From Molanna angustata (Eukaryota > Arthropoda > Insecta > Trichoptera > Molannidae), in contig OY754980.1 in NCBI GenBank assembly GCA_963576475.1, positions 29,619,563-29,683,562 of the forward strand: a stretch of 64,000 nucleotides of DNA. Direction: 5' to 3'. Below the pieces are notes generated by a model, which worked only from the letters and a program-made list of their open reading frames with translations, ran no database searches and had not been told where the DNA came from. Below are positions 10,575 to 21,714 of this stretch, piece by piece; position 1 is the stretch's first letter; each line of letters opens with the position of its first letter. The translations under genes and the position numbers were made by a program.

Positions 10575-10800
10575 GTAGAGTTACTCAAGAAGTTTATTTA
10601 TTTAATATTGCTTCTTGGGCAACTAACAGGTACTATGTCAAATAATTATTTAACACGCGCCCAATAACAAGTTGCCATTTATCGTCTCACAGATCCAGAT
10701 TGTAAACACAATTAAAAACTGTGTCTCCACCGGGAATCGAACCCGGGACCATTGTCTCAGATAGATATCTAACCAACTAAACCACGAAGGCAGAAGTAGA
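10575..10800 (-). mobile_element. SINE-1, the best-preserved copy
   Basis: On the minus strand it starts CTTCGTGGTTTAGTTGGTTA (A-box), then CGGGTTCGATTCCCGGTGG (B-box), the SINE-1 body, GCCCAAGAAGCAATATTAAA and an AAAT-type tail. It serves as the reference for the other copies. A tRNA-derived, polymerase III-type promoter is implied by the boxes. Confidence 0.88.
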
Positions 10801-10899
10801 TTAAAATAAGGTTAAGATCAGGTTCAGACAATAGCAATCTTCAAAAAATCTAAATTAATGGAATGATAATATTATTTAATATATAAACTAATGAAATTA

Positions 10900-11277
10900 C
10901 CCCCTATTCAGTAACTATTGTAACTAAAATAGGAACATACTAAAATTGCAGATTCTAGATTAACGGGCTCATTTCAGCGTTATAAATTATCAACTTGGAC
11001 TAAATGGAATAGGAACGTACCTATATTGGCCGAAACGTTCTTAAAAAGTTACTGAATTAGACGTATTTTGAATAATTATGAAAATGATGAAAATTTCATA
11101 ATTATTCATAATACGTCTGATTCAGTAACTTTTTTAGAACGTTCTGGCCAAAATAGGTACGTTCCTATTCTATTTAGTCCAAGTTGATATTTTATAACGC
11201 TGAAATAAGACCGTAAATCTAAAATCTACAATTTTAGAACGTTCCTATTTTAGTTACAATAGTTACTGAATAGGGGG
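10900..11277. mobile_element. Palindromic (foldback) MITE with TA target duplication
   Basis: Arms of about 185 bp are nearly perfect inverted copies: it starts CCCCCTATTCAGTAACTATT and ends AATAGTTACTGAATAGGGGG, flanked by TA on both sides. The centre around 11078-11100 reads ATTATGAAAATGATGAAAAT. The TA duplication suggests the Tc1/mariner group; no transposase is left. Confidence 0.85.
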
Positions 11278-11389
11278 TAATTTCATACCAACATTTGATA
11301 TAAATAAATTTTTCTTATTAAATGCAGAGTAAAATTAAGATTATATTATGATCGAGCAGTAATTTTAATAGCATTCAAAAAGCGTCTGA

Positions 11390-11755
11390 AGTCACACTTT
11401 CTATCCACATAAACACAAATTCACGTCTTTTTCCCTTTATCCCTCTTTCTTTCTCCTCTCATATCCTCCATCCAATAAACATAGTGTATCTATCTGATTT
11501 TTTTTATTCATATTTTTGTTCTTATTTATACATATATTATTATTTGTTTCTTATATTTATTTTGTATTTTTAATTTATGATTGATTTATTTTTATTTTTT
11601 ATTTTTTTTTTATTTCTCTATTTGTATTCTTCTATCCCTGTCACTGGCTGTATTTACCATGGTGGTTGACTGGTAGCGATTGCCTGCGGGCAATAAGTCC
11701 GCCACGTTGTATAAATCAATAAAAGTCTTTTATTATTATTATTATTAATTTATAC
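11390..11755 (+). mobile_element. LINE 3' end with TTGCC/GGCAA stem-loop
   Basis: No coding remains. The end GATTGCCTGCGGGCAATAAG then TCCGCCACGTTGTATAAATC and (TTA)n matches the 3' ends at 14640-14740, 29585-29670 and 37090-37178, including the stem-loop TTGCC-TGCG-GGCAA. Confidence 0.7.
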
Positions 11756-11832
11756 ATTTTCAAGTATGAGGCAAGATAAGAACGTATTAAAAACGAGTCA
11801 TGAGTAGTCCCCACTATTTCATTTTTTGTTTA

Positions 11833-12278
11833 TCCAACTGTCGATTTGTTCAAGAGAACTTTGTTCTCTTAACATATCGACAAAGTATCAAGCCAGGATA
11901 CGCGAGATTTGTATGCACGGTCTATATTTTTCACGGCTTTTCCAACTTTGAAGTTAAAATTGAATTTAGTGACGACATCGCTTCATACTATAGGTAAGGC
12001 AGTCGCCTATACACAATATCTAAGATGTCTTAATAGTTTGATACTTAATCTCCAAACATACTGCATACATACCACCATGCTGTTTTCTAGGAAAAAAGGA
12101 CTGACCTCCATACTATCCTATATTGACATACATGCCTACATGTATTGTATAGAAAACAAAATATCTTAAAATATTCAATAATTTGGATTTATGGGTTTAG
12201 GTGTAGTTTGGTACTTATTCTTCAACTTTACATACTATCGATATTGATAGTTGAATCTCATGTGTTACATGCAACTAG
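11833..12278 (+). mobile_element. Helitron-like element, copy 2 (internally deleted, 446 bp)
   Basis: Start TCCAACTGTCGATTTGTTCA after A and end GTTACATGCAACTAG before T are intact. The terminal hairpin at 11840-11881 is nearly perfect. Compared with copy 1 about 580 bp of the interior, including the (GT)n tract, is absent. Confidence 0.8.
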
Positions 12279-12990
12279 TATAAAAAAAACAGGGATCTGT
12301 TATATCTATAGAGTATCTAGTGAATCACAATGAATCATTTAATAGAATTTGCTCAACATTTTCAAAGGAATCATTTGTAATAGTTCACCTATACTGGTTG
12401 TGCTTAGAAATGCCCTTTATTATTATTCGTACATGTGTTTTGGAAGAACTTTAGTACATCAAACATTCAAGATACATTTCTCCGCTAAAACTTTGTCATC
12501 TGATCTCAGTTCAAACAAAACGGCAAAGAGACACTCTGATCTTTGTGATAGAGTAATCAAGTACAAGCCACTTAATATTAAACGTTCTGATAAAGTATTG
12601 ACAGCGAATCCCAAATTCGCAGAAAACAAGGTTTGAGAAAACATAGGTATTGAATTTTCTTCCATGAAAACAACACCCAACTTCCTCAACACGTGTAGTG
12701 TTGATATCAATTTTAGACATTTAAGAAGATTTAGTTATGGAGTGAATAGTAATAATACTTTGATTCCAATTTCCTCTCCTAATAATTATATGTCCATGAA
12801 TATTTTTTAATAATTTAAGTTTGATTTTTATTTATGGTTTTATTTCATACTTTTTTGACTCGTCCTCCTAGAAAGATCATCAAAAGTTGGCAGGATTGCT
12901 GGGAATTTATCTCATAGTAGTAGAAATCCTCTGGAGAACAGACTCAGTAATACAAAAGAGGAGACCAGACCACATTTTATCACATAATAT
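12279..12990. other. Unassigned sequence with one 95-codon frame
   Basis: The plus-strand frame 12349-12636 contains HSDLCDRVIKYKPLNIKRSD and ends in frame with LTANPKFAENK. I recognise no family; no splice pattern joins it to the PH gene, which is on the other strand. Probably an old transposon piece. Confidence 0.3.
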
Positions 12991-12994
12991 TATA

Positions 12995-13335
12995 ATACTT
13001 TTAATAAATATTTTTTAACAGATTTTTAATTATCTCAATAGAGACGAAGTTGGAATATTTACTGTAGGAGAACCGGGAAATCGAGGCACCTACAGGGCTT
13101 ACGACCTGTCATCGGCTGGTTGACGTGATCACTTTATGCGCTTGCGCAACGTTCACCAATTATGCCTTTTTTATGAGATCCCTATCAATTCTTGATTTCC
13201 CGGTTCTCCTACAGTAAATATTCCAACTTCTTCTCTATTGAGATAATTAAAAATCTGTTAAAAAATATCTTTGACTCCCGACAGGGAATAAATCCAATGT
13301 TTGCGCATATGCAATAATAAAAATATTCGATTACT
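12995..13335. mobile_element. FB1 foldback element
   Basis: Carries the FB1 phrases TCTCAATAGAGACGAAGTTG, GGCACCTACAGGGCTTACGA, TTATGCGCTTGCGCAACG, then an inverted half (GGTTCTCCTACAGTAAATAT, CTATTGAGATAATT) and the terminal phrase GACTCCCGACAGGG with TTTGCGCATATGCAATAATA. FB1 is a window-wide unclassified family; see the copies at 17.2, 20.5, 24.2, 30.1, 37.2, 45.8, 50.6, 53.2, 57.3 and 61.6 kb. Confidence 0.75.
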
Positions 13336-13544
13336 TTTAATAAAACAAATCTAAAAATATGCAAAAAGGGTAACTTTGGAAAAAAAATATTATTATAAGC
13401 AGAATTTTGGTTCAACCTTCTAAATATATTTATAAGCGAAAACATGTATTTAGGCATGAAACTGTATATATCATTTTTGTTATTTTTATAATTATATGTG
13501 CTGTATGTTTTCTGAAAAAAATAAAATAAAATAATGAAAAAAAT

Positions 13545-13640
13545 ATTACTTCTCGGGCAACGAACAGGTACTATGTCAAATATTAATTTAACACGCACCC
13601 CATAATAAGTTGCCACATTCTGGAGACTTACGATATTAAA
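13545..13640 (-). mobile_element. SINE-1, 3' part only
   Basis: Reverse copy of the SINE-1 end: GGCAACGAACAGGTACTATG, TAAGTTGCCACATTCTGG. The tRNA-like head is missing. Confidence 0.75.
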
Positions 13641-13875
13641 TATTTATCAAGTTTAACTTGAAGTTTTTGTATATCATTTGAAAGCATATCTACATATATT
13701 AAAAAAAGAATGCATTATTAATCCTCTGATATATGCAAATCCAAATACCTACCAAGGTTACGGAGTAGTTCTTATTACTAATAGGAAATATTTCTAAAAA
13801 AATTTAATTAACATTAAAAACAAAAAAAACGTTTATATGTAATTCAATAACCAATGTATTCCTTATACCAAGGTC

Positions 13876-14740
13876 GTGAAAGACCTTGGGGTCTACATTG
13901 ATAATAACTTATCTTGGCATGAACAGATATCACATGTCAGCAAATCCACTAACTTTGCCATACACTCACTTAATAAACTCAAGAATTTCCTTCCACTTCA
14001 CTGTAAAATAACCTTAGCTCAATCACTTCTCCTACCGTTGCTTGACTATGCTGATGTTAGCTACTTGGATGCAAACGAGGAACATCTCAACAAACTTGAA
14101 CGCCTTCAAAATGTTTGCATCCGTTTTATCTTTGGACTAAAAAAAATTGATCATATTTCTCATTATCGTAATCTTCTTCATTGGCCCAAGATACGACAAC
14201 GACGTAATATACATATCTTGTCATTACTATACAATATCCTTTTAAATCCAAATTTACCTCAGTATCTCAAGGATAAATTCACTTATCTTTCAAGCCACGG
14301 GCGTCCACTTCGATCTGCTGAACGTGCTTTACTATCTATCCCTATTCATAGTTCTGATTTATTAAGCTCTTCATTTGAAGTACATTCGGCTAGGCTATGG
14401 AATAGATAGAATAAACATCTTCAAGAAAAGGCTAAAGCAAAAATATTTATCTGACAACACCTGATTACATCTTCCTCTCCTCTTCCTTTCCTTATCCTTC
14501 AGTTTTCCTATCATTGCTATGAATTGTTCTTTTATGCTATCATATTTGTTTTTTTTTACTTTTATTCTGCTGTATTTATTTATTTTGTAATGTGATTATG
14601 TAACTGATTTCCATAGTACACATTGTTTTGTATACTTAACATTAACTCTGGTTGGTTGGAAGAAATTGCCATTAGGCAATAAGCCCGCCAGTGTACAAAT
14701 TGTATGTACAAGAAGATTCAAATGAAATAAATAAATATAA
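13876..14740 (+). pseudogene. Jockey/CR1-type LINE, C-terminal fragment and 3' UTR
   Basis: The open frame 13876-14409 (177 codons) reads KDLGVYIDNNLSWHEQISHV, LAQSLLLPLLDYADVSYLDA, KLERLQNVCIRFIFGLKKID, and FEVHSARLWNR before a stop. This is the thumb and post-RT domain of a non-LTR reverse transcriptase (GVxIDxxLxWxxHI and LPxxDYxD motifs). The RT palm is absent. The 3' UTR ends TTGCCATTAGGCAATAAGCC with CGCCAGTGTAC and AAAT repeats. A second 3'-UTR copy is at 36850-37178. Confidence 0.88.
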
Positions 14741-15423
14741 TTTGATTCCACTGTTTATTTAGACTACAACCTACAACCGGTTTCGTGTTAAGCACATTTT
14801 CAAGTATCACTATTTAAAAGTGGAATTAAGTTATAAACGTTTTTTTATTTTTATTGTTTTTTAAGAATTTTAAGGAATATTAATGGGATTCCGTCAAGAA
14901 CTTAACAATAAAAAAAATTATCTAAGAAATATTTGTTTAAATTAGTCTTGTTATAAATATTTCATTTTAGGTATTTTATTGTGAAAAACATTGTATTTCC
15001 AAACCAATGGAGAAGAGATAATACTCGAATAATACTCAAATATTTCTGAATATAATATAATTTGGATATTCCGAGTGCTGTTCTAGTAACGAAGTCCTTC
15101 ACTAAATACAAGTGGCAATACAACGGTGTTACCAGGGTGTAAAAATTCAAATTTACTGTGGGTGACAAGTTGAACATTGTTCGGAACAAGTTCTTAAAAT
15201 ATGATAACATCTGAAGTATTGCCGTTTCTCCCGAGAGATACTGTACGTAGTCCCTTTCTCATTCCACGTGACTCGTCAAGCTTCTTCAACTTATTTACTT
15301 GTTACCGTCTTGCGTATTGCCATTCCAACGTTTTATTGTCACGTGTCCACTGCCCACTCCTTGATACAACCACGACAATTGTTCAATCTCTAACCGATAC
15401 TTTTGTAACGCCCACCTGCTGAG
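14741..15423. other. Unassigned sequence
   Basis: A phrase like CAACCGGTTTCGTGTTAAGC at 14775 resembles ends of insect interspersed repeats. Otherwise nothing recognised. The 73-codon frame at 15201-15422 is unsupported. Confidence 0.3.
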
Positions 15424-15439
15424 ATGGCTGACGTGAGCA

Positions 15440-15745
15440 GTGTTTTACTGTTTCACAGAAATGGCGAATTCATCAATTTCAATAATATTGATTGTGAGGC
15501 ACCGGCTAAGGATAGTGCTTCCATTAGTTTGTGTTATCCTCGTTTTTGGCTGTCCTATGTAGGTATAAGAGCTGGCAAAATAACATCTCACACAGTTCCG
15601 CATAGAGGTGCACTATCCATTTTGAATGTAGGCTGGTGTGTGGCGATGAATTTAAGTATCCTGTTTCCTTTTAAAATTCAATACACACCCGCATACCTGT
15701 CGCTGGTAGCCTCACATCGTTGAATATGTCGTGATGGTATGTGTG
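15440..15745 (+). mobile_element. Interspersed repeat ending in the RTE-type GTGATGGTATG tail
   Basis: The segment GAGGCACCGGCTAAGGATAG...ACACCCGCATACCTGTCGCT...GTCGTGATGGTATG recurs in diverged form at 46985-47190. The last bases equal the 3' ends of the RTE-like LINEs at 3.7, 31.9 and 60.4 kb. A 99-codon frame (15424-15723) covers it but the second copy does not keep that frame. Confidence 0.6.
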
Positions 15746-16225
15746 AATGTAAATAATATTTCAGACTTGTGAATTTTAGTCTAGTAGATGGAAGCGGTTG
15801 GTAAAGTTGAACTAAAATATTCACAACAGAAGACACGAAGTTCTTGGTATACCCGAAAATTGTCGAAACTTTAAAGGGCTCGCGTTACATGAAAACAATT
15901 CTAAAGATAACGGTTTCGATTCTTACTGTGAAAAAATAACGAAATATATTATAAAATATTTGACATACAAGAAGAGTAATAAATAAATAACATTTCCTAA
16001 TAAACATTCTTAAATTATGGTAAAATAGAGATCTATTCATCCATCAGTTGAGATCGGATCTCGTGTTCGGGGGAGGAGCATAGTCAATATTATCTTCATT
16101 CGTTTCTGGGTGAAGTCGAAGTAAACAGGCGTCAGATTTCGCAACAGAAAGCCAACGCTCATCAGTGAAGCACACGTTTGCACGCACACAAACCGGCGAA
16201 TGCCCTCGCGAAACCACACACTCTA
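15746..16225. other. Unassigned sequence
   Basis: 16055-16210 is less AT-rich, with a 60-codon minus frame containing no recognised motif. No splice signals consistent with the PH gene were found here. Confidence 0.3.
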
Positions 16226-16965
16226 TAGAGGATAGCTATGTTATTTCTTGATCTTGTTCTAATGTTTATCTCATGAATTTCGTTATAATGTTGTGCTGGG
16301 CCACAGATGTATTGAGGCGAGGAATAGCTATGTTATTTCTTGATCTTGTTCTAGTGTTTATTGTTTATTTCATGGATTTTGTTGTAATGTTGTGCTGGGC
16401 CACAGATGTATTGAGGCGAGGGATAGCTATATTATTTCTTGATCTTGATCTAGTGTTTATCTCATGGATTTCGTTGTAATGTTGTGCTGGGCCACAGATG
16501 TATTGAGGCGAGGAATAGCTATGTTATTTCTTGATCTTGTTCTAGTGTTTATTGTTTATTTCATGGATTTTGTTGTAATGTTATGCTGGGCCACAGATGT
16601 ATTGAGGCGAGGGATAGCTATGTTATTTCTTGATCTTGATCTAGTATTTATCTCATGGATTTCGTTGTAATGTTTTGCTGGGCCACAGATGTTTTGAAAC
16701 GAGGTATAGCTATGTTATTTCTCGATCTTGTTCTAGTGTATATTGTTTATCTCATGGATTTTGTTGTAATGTTGTGCTGGGCCACAGATGTATAGAGGCG
16801 AGGGATAGCTTTGTTATTTCTTGATCTTGTTCTAGTGTTTATTGTTTATCTCATGAATTTTGTTGTAACGTTGTGATGGGCCACAGATGTATTGAGGCGA
16901 GGGATAGCTATGTTATTTCTTGATCTTGTTATAGTGTTTATCTCATGGATTTCGTTGTAATATTT
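16226..16965. repeat. Tandem array with alternating 99- and 92-bp units
   Basis: Seven copies of GGGCCACAGATGT start at 16298, 16397, 16489, 16588, 16680, 16779 and 16878: spacings 99, 92, 99, 92, 99, 99. The 7-bp difference is presence or absence of TTTATTG within TGTTTATTGTTTAT. Two units make a 191-bp higher-order repeat. Overlapping 68-codon frames (MDFVVMLCWATDVLRRGIAM) are a by-product: 92 is not a multiple of three. Confidence 0.9.
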
Positions 16966-17199
16966 TGTAGAATTGATTGTACAAAAGCCAAATAAAATAT
17001 TTTTTTTAAATTTTGATCGTCAGAATATTTTGTATATGTCTTCACTCCAGACCACGCCTCCCCTTGATCATATACTCGATGATTACCTCTGAGTATAGTT
17101 GAATGATATGAAATCTTGTGTATTGTTAACGTAAGATTTGCTAATTTTATCTATGTGTAACTATTACTATGTAACTATGTGTAATTGTAATAAAAATCC

Positions 17200-17470
17200 A
17201 ATCAAAAATAATCCAAAAAAATTCTCAATAGATGGCTTTACAAAAAAAAATCTTCGTTACTTCATAGATGGCGGTGGTTTTTTCAGCTTTTTTTCAAACG
17301 AAAAGATTTTCACGAATAAAATATAGAGAACTTTTAAAAATTGGAATGACAAGGAAATCAATAAGGAGGCATGATTGGTGAAGGTTGTGCAAGCGCATAA
17401 AGTTATCACGTAAACCAGTCGAAGACAGGTCGTAAGCCCTGTAGGTGCCTCGAGATCCTAGTTCTAACTA
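17200..17470 (-). mobile_element. FB1 copy, diverged
   Basis: In reverse order: CTCAATAGATGGC, CTTCATAGATGGCGGTGG, AAGCGCATAAAGTTATCACG, ACAGGTCGTAAGCCCTGTAG. Both ends are eroded. Confidence 0.7.
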
Positions 17471-17989
17471 TAATAGGTATACCGATTTTGTCTCCTAAGT
17501 GAGGTTAAAATTTTGTCATGGAGTACCTAATAATTATTGTGAATAATCCCAGTAATTAATGAACACCGACTTTTTTTCGACAAATTTTCAAAATAAAGGA
17601 CTGATCCATAATTAAACATCAAAACCATCAAAACAATCATTTGTCTTAAAATTAAATACCTCTGAAATGAAAACATATTCCATCCTCTATGTATATTGAA
17701 TATAATTCAATATTACAAATAGCGTTTTGAAACTATGTACAAGTAAATTCAATTTTCTTTGAAATTTCACACCAATTATGGTCTTGTTAGTCCCAGAGGA
17801 AAAATAATGCACCTTTACAGTACAGGGACGTTACTGCCATCTAGCGGCAGACACCTTTAAATAATAATTTAGTTTCATACAATAATTAATATATGCCTTC
17901 ATCTACATTTGTGCTAAACGACCTAGGTGTTTATTATTAAAGCAGAGATGGCACGACAGCATAAGAAATAATGACATTAGACGCAAATG
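17471..17989. other. Unassigned sequence
   Basis: AT-rich, no repeat match or coding signal. Confidence 0.35.
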
Positions 17990-18560
17990 TAATTATTGAA
18001 AAAAGTAATTATGCTTGTATAAATTACACTAGGTTTGTGTAATGAGTTTCATTTAGTAAATATATTATTGAAAAATATAAGTATGCAAGTATAAATTACA
18101 CTACATAGGTTGGTGTGATGAGTTTTATTTAGTAAATATATTATTGAAAAAAGTAATTATGCTTGTATAAATTACACTAGGTTGGTTTAATGAGTTTCAT
18201 TTAGTAAATATATTATTGAAAAAAATAATTATGCTTGTATAAATTACACTAGGTTGGTTGAATGAGTTTCATTTAGTAAATTATTATTGAAAAATGTAAG
18301 TATGCTTTTATAAATTACACTTGGTTGGTTTAATGAGTTTCATTTAGTAAATTATTATAGAAAAATGTAAGTATGCTTTTATAAATTACACTTGGATGGT
18401 TTAATGAAGTTCATTTGGTAAATTAATTATTGAAAAATGTAAGTATGCTTTTATAAATTACACTTGGATGGTTTAATGAAGTTCATTTGGTAAATTAATT
18501 ATTGAAAAATGTAAGTATGCTAGTATAAATTACTCTTGGTAAGTGTAATGAGTTTAAATA
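17990..18560. repeat. Tandem array of about eight 72-bp units
   Basis: Unit begins TTATTGAAAAAAGTAATTAT and includes AAATTACACTAGGTTGGTTT and GAGTTTCATTTAGTAAAT. Starts lie near 17993, 18064, 18138, 18209, 18283, 18353, 18425 and 18499. Neighbouring units in the right half share changes (GCTTTTATAAATTACACTTG), showing stepwise local duplication. AT-rich satellite, non-coding. Confidence 0.88.
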
Positions 18561-19130
18561 AAGGAGAAGCTATCTATATAAATATAACAACTGAAATTGA
18601 ATGAATTAGGAACTGTATGTATTCATATTATAAAAGTTATGAACGATTGATAAAATAAAATGGTTTGTACTTACATTTAATAGAAGAAATCACGCTCGTT
18701 ATATTATAAAAACATTAATTTGTCCAACCATTTCAACTTATATATAGAGTTAACAATATGCTCTATAGCTTTTTCGAAAGCTCAATATTTGACGCATATT
18801 TGATACTCTTTTAGAAAACACCATTGTGACGAAGTAATATTCTTCTTAAATATATGTTTGACTCCTGGATATCTGTTGAAAGGGAACTGATGGGTTTATG
18901 ATCCTGTTTTCCAATATCTGCTTGATATAATTCAGCTCGCCTTTCACGGGCTTATAAAGGTATGACAATACAATAACACGAAGATTCAATAAGGGTTGAA
19001 ATAATTAAGTATTCCTAACAGATTTTCATAGCAGCGTCTAATAATAAACGTGTTCAGAAACTACCATTAGATACCCTTTTGTGATCAAAAGATTTTCCAA
19101 CAAAGATAATCTTGTATCAGTAGCTAATTA
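18561..19130. other. Unassigned sequence
   Basis: Nothing recognised; AT-rich intron DNA. Confidence 0.35.
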
Positions 19131-19169
19131 TTTTTTTTTTTTTTTTTAGTTTATTCTTGGAGCAGACAG

Positions 19170-19385
19170 TACTTTTTTTCTTTTTTTTTTCTTTTTAATA
19201 AAAGTTAATATGTCCTTTGTTAAACAAGTACATATACATCTTCGTACATTACCTATATGAAGCAGAAATGCTTGTGCTATAGGTGCACGAAATCGGTCGA
19301 GGCAGGATTTGAACTCGCGACCACTGGATTACTAGCCCAGCGAGCTAACAGCTCTGCCTTCGATCCATCTAAACTCATCCCAGTA
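19170..19385 (-). mobile_element. tRNA-derived SINE (third type, SINE-3)
   Basis: On the minus strand GGCAGAGCTGTTAGCTCGCT (A-box) and GCGAGTTCAAATCCTGCC (B-box) lie at tRNA distance, followed by CGATTTCGTGCACCTATAGC and a tail ending in TTAATAAAAAG. The body after the tRNA part is about 120 nt, so it is a SINE, not a functional tRNA. Confidence 0.7.
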
Positions 19386-19740
19386 GACCCATCTACTTAA
19401 TATACAATTTGTCAAAAAATATAAAACACAATAGGTACATATGTATATACACAACCAGTAATTTTCCCTACTGCTTTAATAAAATCCAATAAGAAGCTAG
19501 GATTACAACGTAAAAAACCTCTATTGAACAGAAAGGGAGAGGTAAAAGGGGAATAGGAAGAACCTCGAAGATTTTTAGATTTACTATTTAATTAAAAAAA
19601 CAAGAAGCAAGATAGACATTTGAATTCGGACCTTAGGTTGGTTCAGGTTCAGGCGTCTTTTGAAATAAAAGACAATTCAAAATTTGAAGCCAGGGTGCAA
19701 ATGAAGACACAGTGGCTTTGTCCTTGAAATAAGTAAATAA
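19386..19740. other. Unassigned sequence
   Basis: No gene or clear repeat; a few AAATAAAT units near 19730 border the next SINE. Confidence 0.35.
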
Positions 19741-19744
19741 ATAA

Positions 19745-19900
19745 ATAAATAATGAACACTTCCTTGCACCCTGCGCAAGTGGCGAGTTTCTTCCAACTAA
19801 CCAGTGTTTCCAGCCCAGAGAAGCAATATTTGCGTGAGAAATAAATTTAAATAAATTTCTCCTCTGCTGGGAATCGAACCCAAATATCCAAAGAGTATTT
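19745..19900 (-). mobile_element. tRNA-derived SINE, family SINE-2, partial
   Basis: Reverse copy: CACCCTGCGCAAGTGGCGAG, TTCTTCCAACTAACCAGTG, GAGAAGCAATATTTGCGTG, then the B-box GCTGGGAATCGAACCC. The A-box half is missing. Reference copy at 47967-48180. Confidence 0.82.
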
Positions 19901-19984
19901 TAAATTTTTATATAATTGTAGGAACGTTTCACAGCCAACGCCACACTTTAGCCGTATTGTCATTGAATAGTTTTGATAGTTAAT

Positions 19985-20060
19985 ATAGTAAGGCATGTTT
20001 GTGGAAAACGCGATCGATCGATTCGAACAGGATACGAACCCGGACTACAAAACTTACCCT
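19985..20060 (-). mobile_element. Possible tRNA-like fragment
   Basis: On the minus strand GTAGTCCGGGTTCGTATCCTG resembles a tRNA B-box and TAGTGAAATAGGGTAAG a weak A-box. No paired acceptor stem. Probably a SINE head. Confidence 0.3.
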
Positions 20061-20520
20061 ATTTCACTACCATCGAATTTAAAAAAAATGTATTATATAA
20101 CTCGTCATTAACTACATAAATACGGTTATGAAAGTGAAATGATTTCCGTATTCGATCGAACCTATGGAAGATTATTCATACTCAATTCATGGAAAGCCAC
20201 GATATGGAAATTTCTCACTGCCGGATACTTTTCTCGTCTTCTGTAGGAATTAATTAGATGAATTAATCACGTAGCGGCGGTTTTTCGGATCCGGTTTATC
20301 CCCCCGGGCTGTTACATTATGAAGGAACAACCACTCCTCCAACCCCTTAAGTTGTTTAATTCTAAACCCCACTTGCGCAGATAAAGAGAGAGAGAAAGAG
20401 AAAAAACTTTATTCATAATCTCATTGTATTTTCAACACGAGAAAGAACATTGTCTTATAGTGCTACTGCGACTGTAGGTACTATGTTCTCGGATCATGTA
20501 AATGTGTATTGTATATTAAC
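20061..20520. other. Unassigned sequence
   Basis: Includes a short GC-rich patch (20270-20345, CCCCCCGGG) but no coding or splice signal. Confidence 0.3.
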
Positions 20521-20524
20521 ATTG

Positions 20525-21062
20525 TACCAAATTATCTCAATAGAGACGAAGTTGGAATATTTATTGTAGGAGAACCGGGAAATCAAGGCACCTACAGGGC
20601 TTACGACCTGTCATCGGCTGGTTTACGTGATCACTTTATGCGCTTGCGCAACGTTCACCAATTATGCCTTTTTAATGAGATCACTATCAATTCAATTTTG
20701 AAAGTTCTATATATTGTAATACTGAAATTCTTTTCGCTTGAAAATAAGGAATTTTTACAAGAATTTCAAGAATTTCAGTATTACAATATAAAGAACTTTC
20801 AAAATTGAATTGATAGGGATCTCATTAAAAAGGCATAATTGGTGAACGTTGCGCAAGCGCATAAAGTGATCACGTAAACCAGCCGATGACAGGTCGTAAG
20901 CCCTGTAGGTGCCTTGATTTCCCGGTTCTCCTACAATAAATATTCCAACTTCGTCTCTATTGAGATAATTAAAAATCTGTTAAAAAATATCTTTGACTCC
21001 CGACAGGGAAAAAAAAATCCAATGTTTGCGCATATGCAATAATAAAAATATTCGATTGTACC
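20525..21062. mobile_element. FB1 foldback element, long palindromic copy
   Basis: Left arm 20528-20758 and right arm about 20764-20990 are near-perfect inverted copies: each carries the interferable phrases TCTCAATAGAGACGAAGTTG, GTAGGAGAACCGGGAAATCA, GGCACCTACAGGGCTTACGA and TATGCGCTTGCGCAACGTTC. The centre is AATTTTTACAAGAATTTC. It ends with GACTCCCGACAGGG and TTTGCGCATATGCAATAATA. The 99-codon frame over the left arm is not a gene. Confidence 0.82.
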
Positions 21063-21640
21063 AAATATTAAATAAAAAAATAAATCATAATTACTCGTTG
21101 ATCTTGTTAGTCATGAATGTTGTAAAATCAATCAGAGATTTAATTTTTAATATTGTTAACGCCTTACTCGGATTAGTTGTTCCTTATTCCAACCTCGAAA
21201 CAGGCGTAGTCCCAGTGAGGTTGGGATAGTATTTATAAAATAATGACACATATTTGGGGTTTGTTTTAGTATTTTGTGGTATGTAGAGCTTACCAAAGTG
21301 CCAGAGTGGTCACTTGGTTAGAAGCGATTGCATACCAGCATGAGCTGATATGCAAGCCTGTAATTGAGGTGGTAAGGTCGGTCAGTTGGACGTGTAGGTA
21401 TTACCTGTTTGTCCGCCTTTAGCTACATACAACCCAAATGATATCTCAACCGCTTGGTTCGAACCTGGTGGCGGTCTGTTCGGATAGTCCCGACAGCTGA
21501 GCCACAGATTGATCGACCAAGCAACTGTGATACCGTATACAATAGATTAAATATTATTACCAAATATTACTCAGGTAGGAATGGTAGACAGATTGAAAGA
21601 TATAACAGGAAATTTAACTTACTCTTTTATTTATCAAGTT
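21063..21640. other. Unassigned sequence with tRNA-like boxes set far apart
   Basis: GTGGTCACTTGGTTAGAAGC near 21308 resembles an A-box and TTGGTTCGAACCTGGTGGC near 21452 a B-box, about 145 bp apart, too far for a tRNA. It may be a SINE head with an insertion. Weak evidence. Confidence 0.3.
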
Positions 21641-21714
21641 GATGGTTACAATTGATGTTTACTAATATTACTTGGTACAGAAATGTCGAGTTATTATTTA
21701 ATGAATATAAATGT

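Noticed and set aside
13209..13616. 135-codon minus frame
   Set aside because: Runs through an FB1 end, unique AT-rich DNA and a SINE-1 end; a chance frame.
16273..16670. Two overlapping 68-codon frames looking like membrane proteins
   Set aside because: By-product of the 99/92-bp tandem array; 92 is not divisible by three, so the frame is not maintained.
17990..18560. CRISPR-like array
   Set aside because: Units are continuous tandem repeats without unique spacers, in an insect-type genome.
20509..20808. 99-codon frame GIFIVGEPGNQGTYRAYDLS
   Set aside because: Lies in an FB1 arm and recurs antisense in other copies with stops; no conserved protein.
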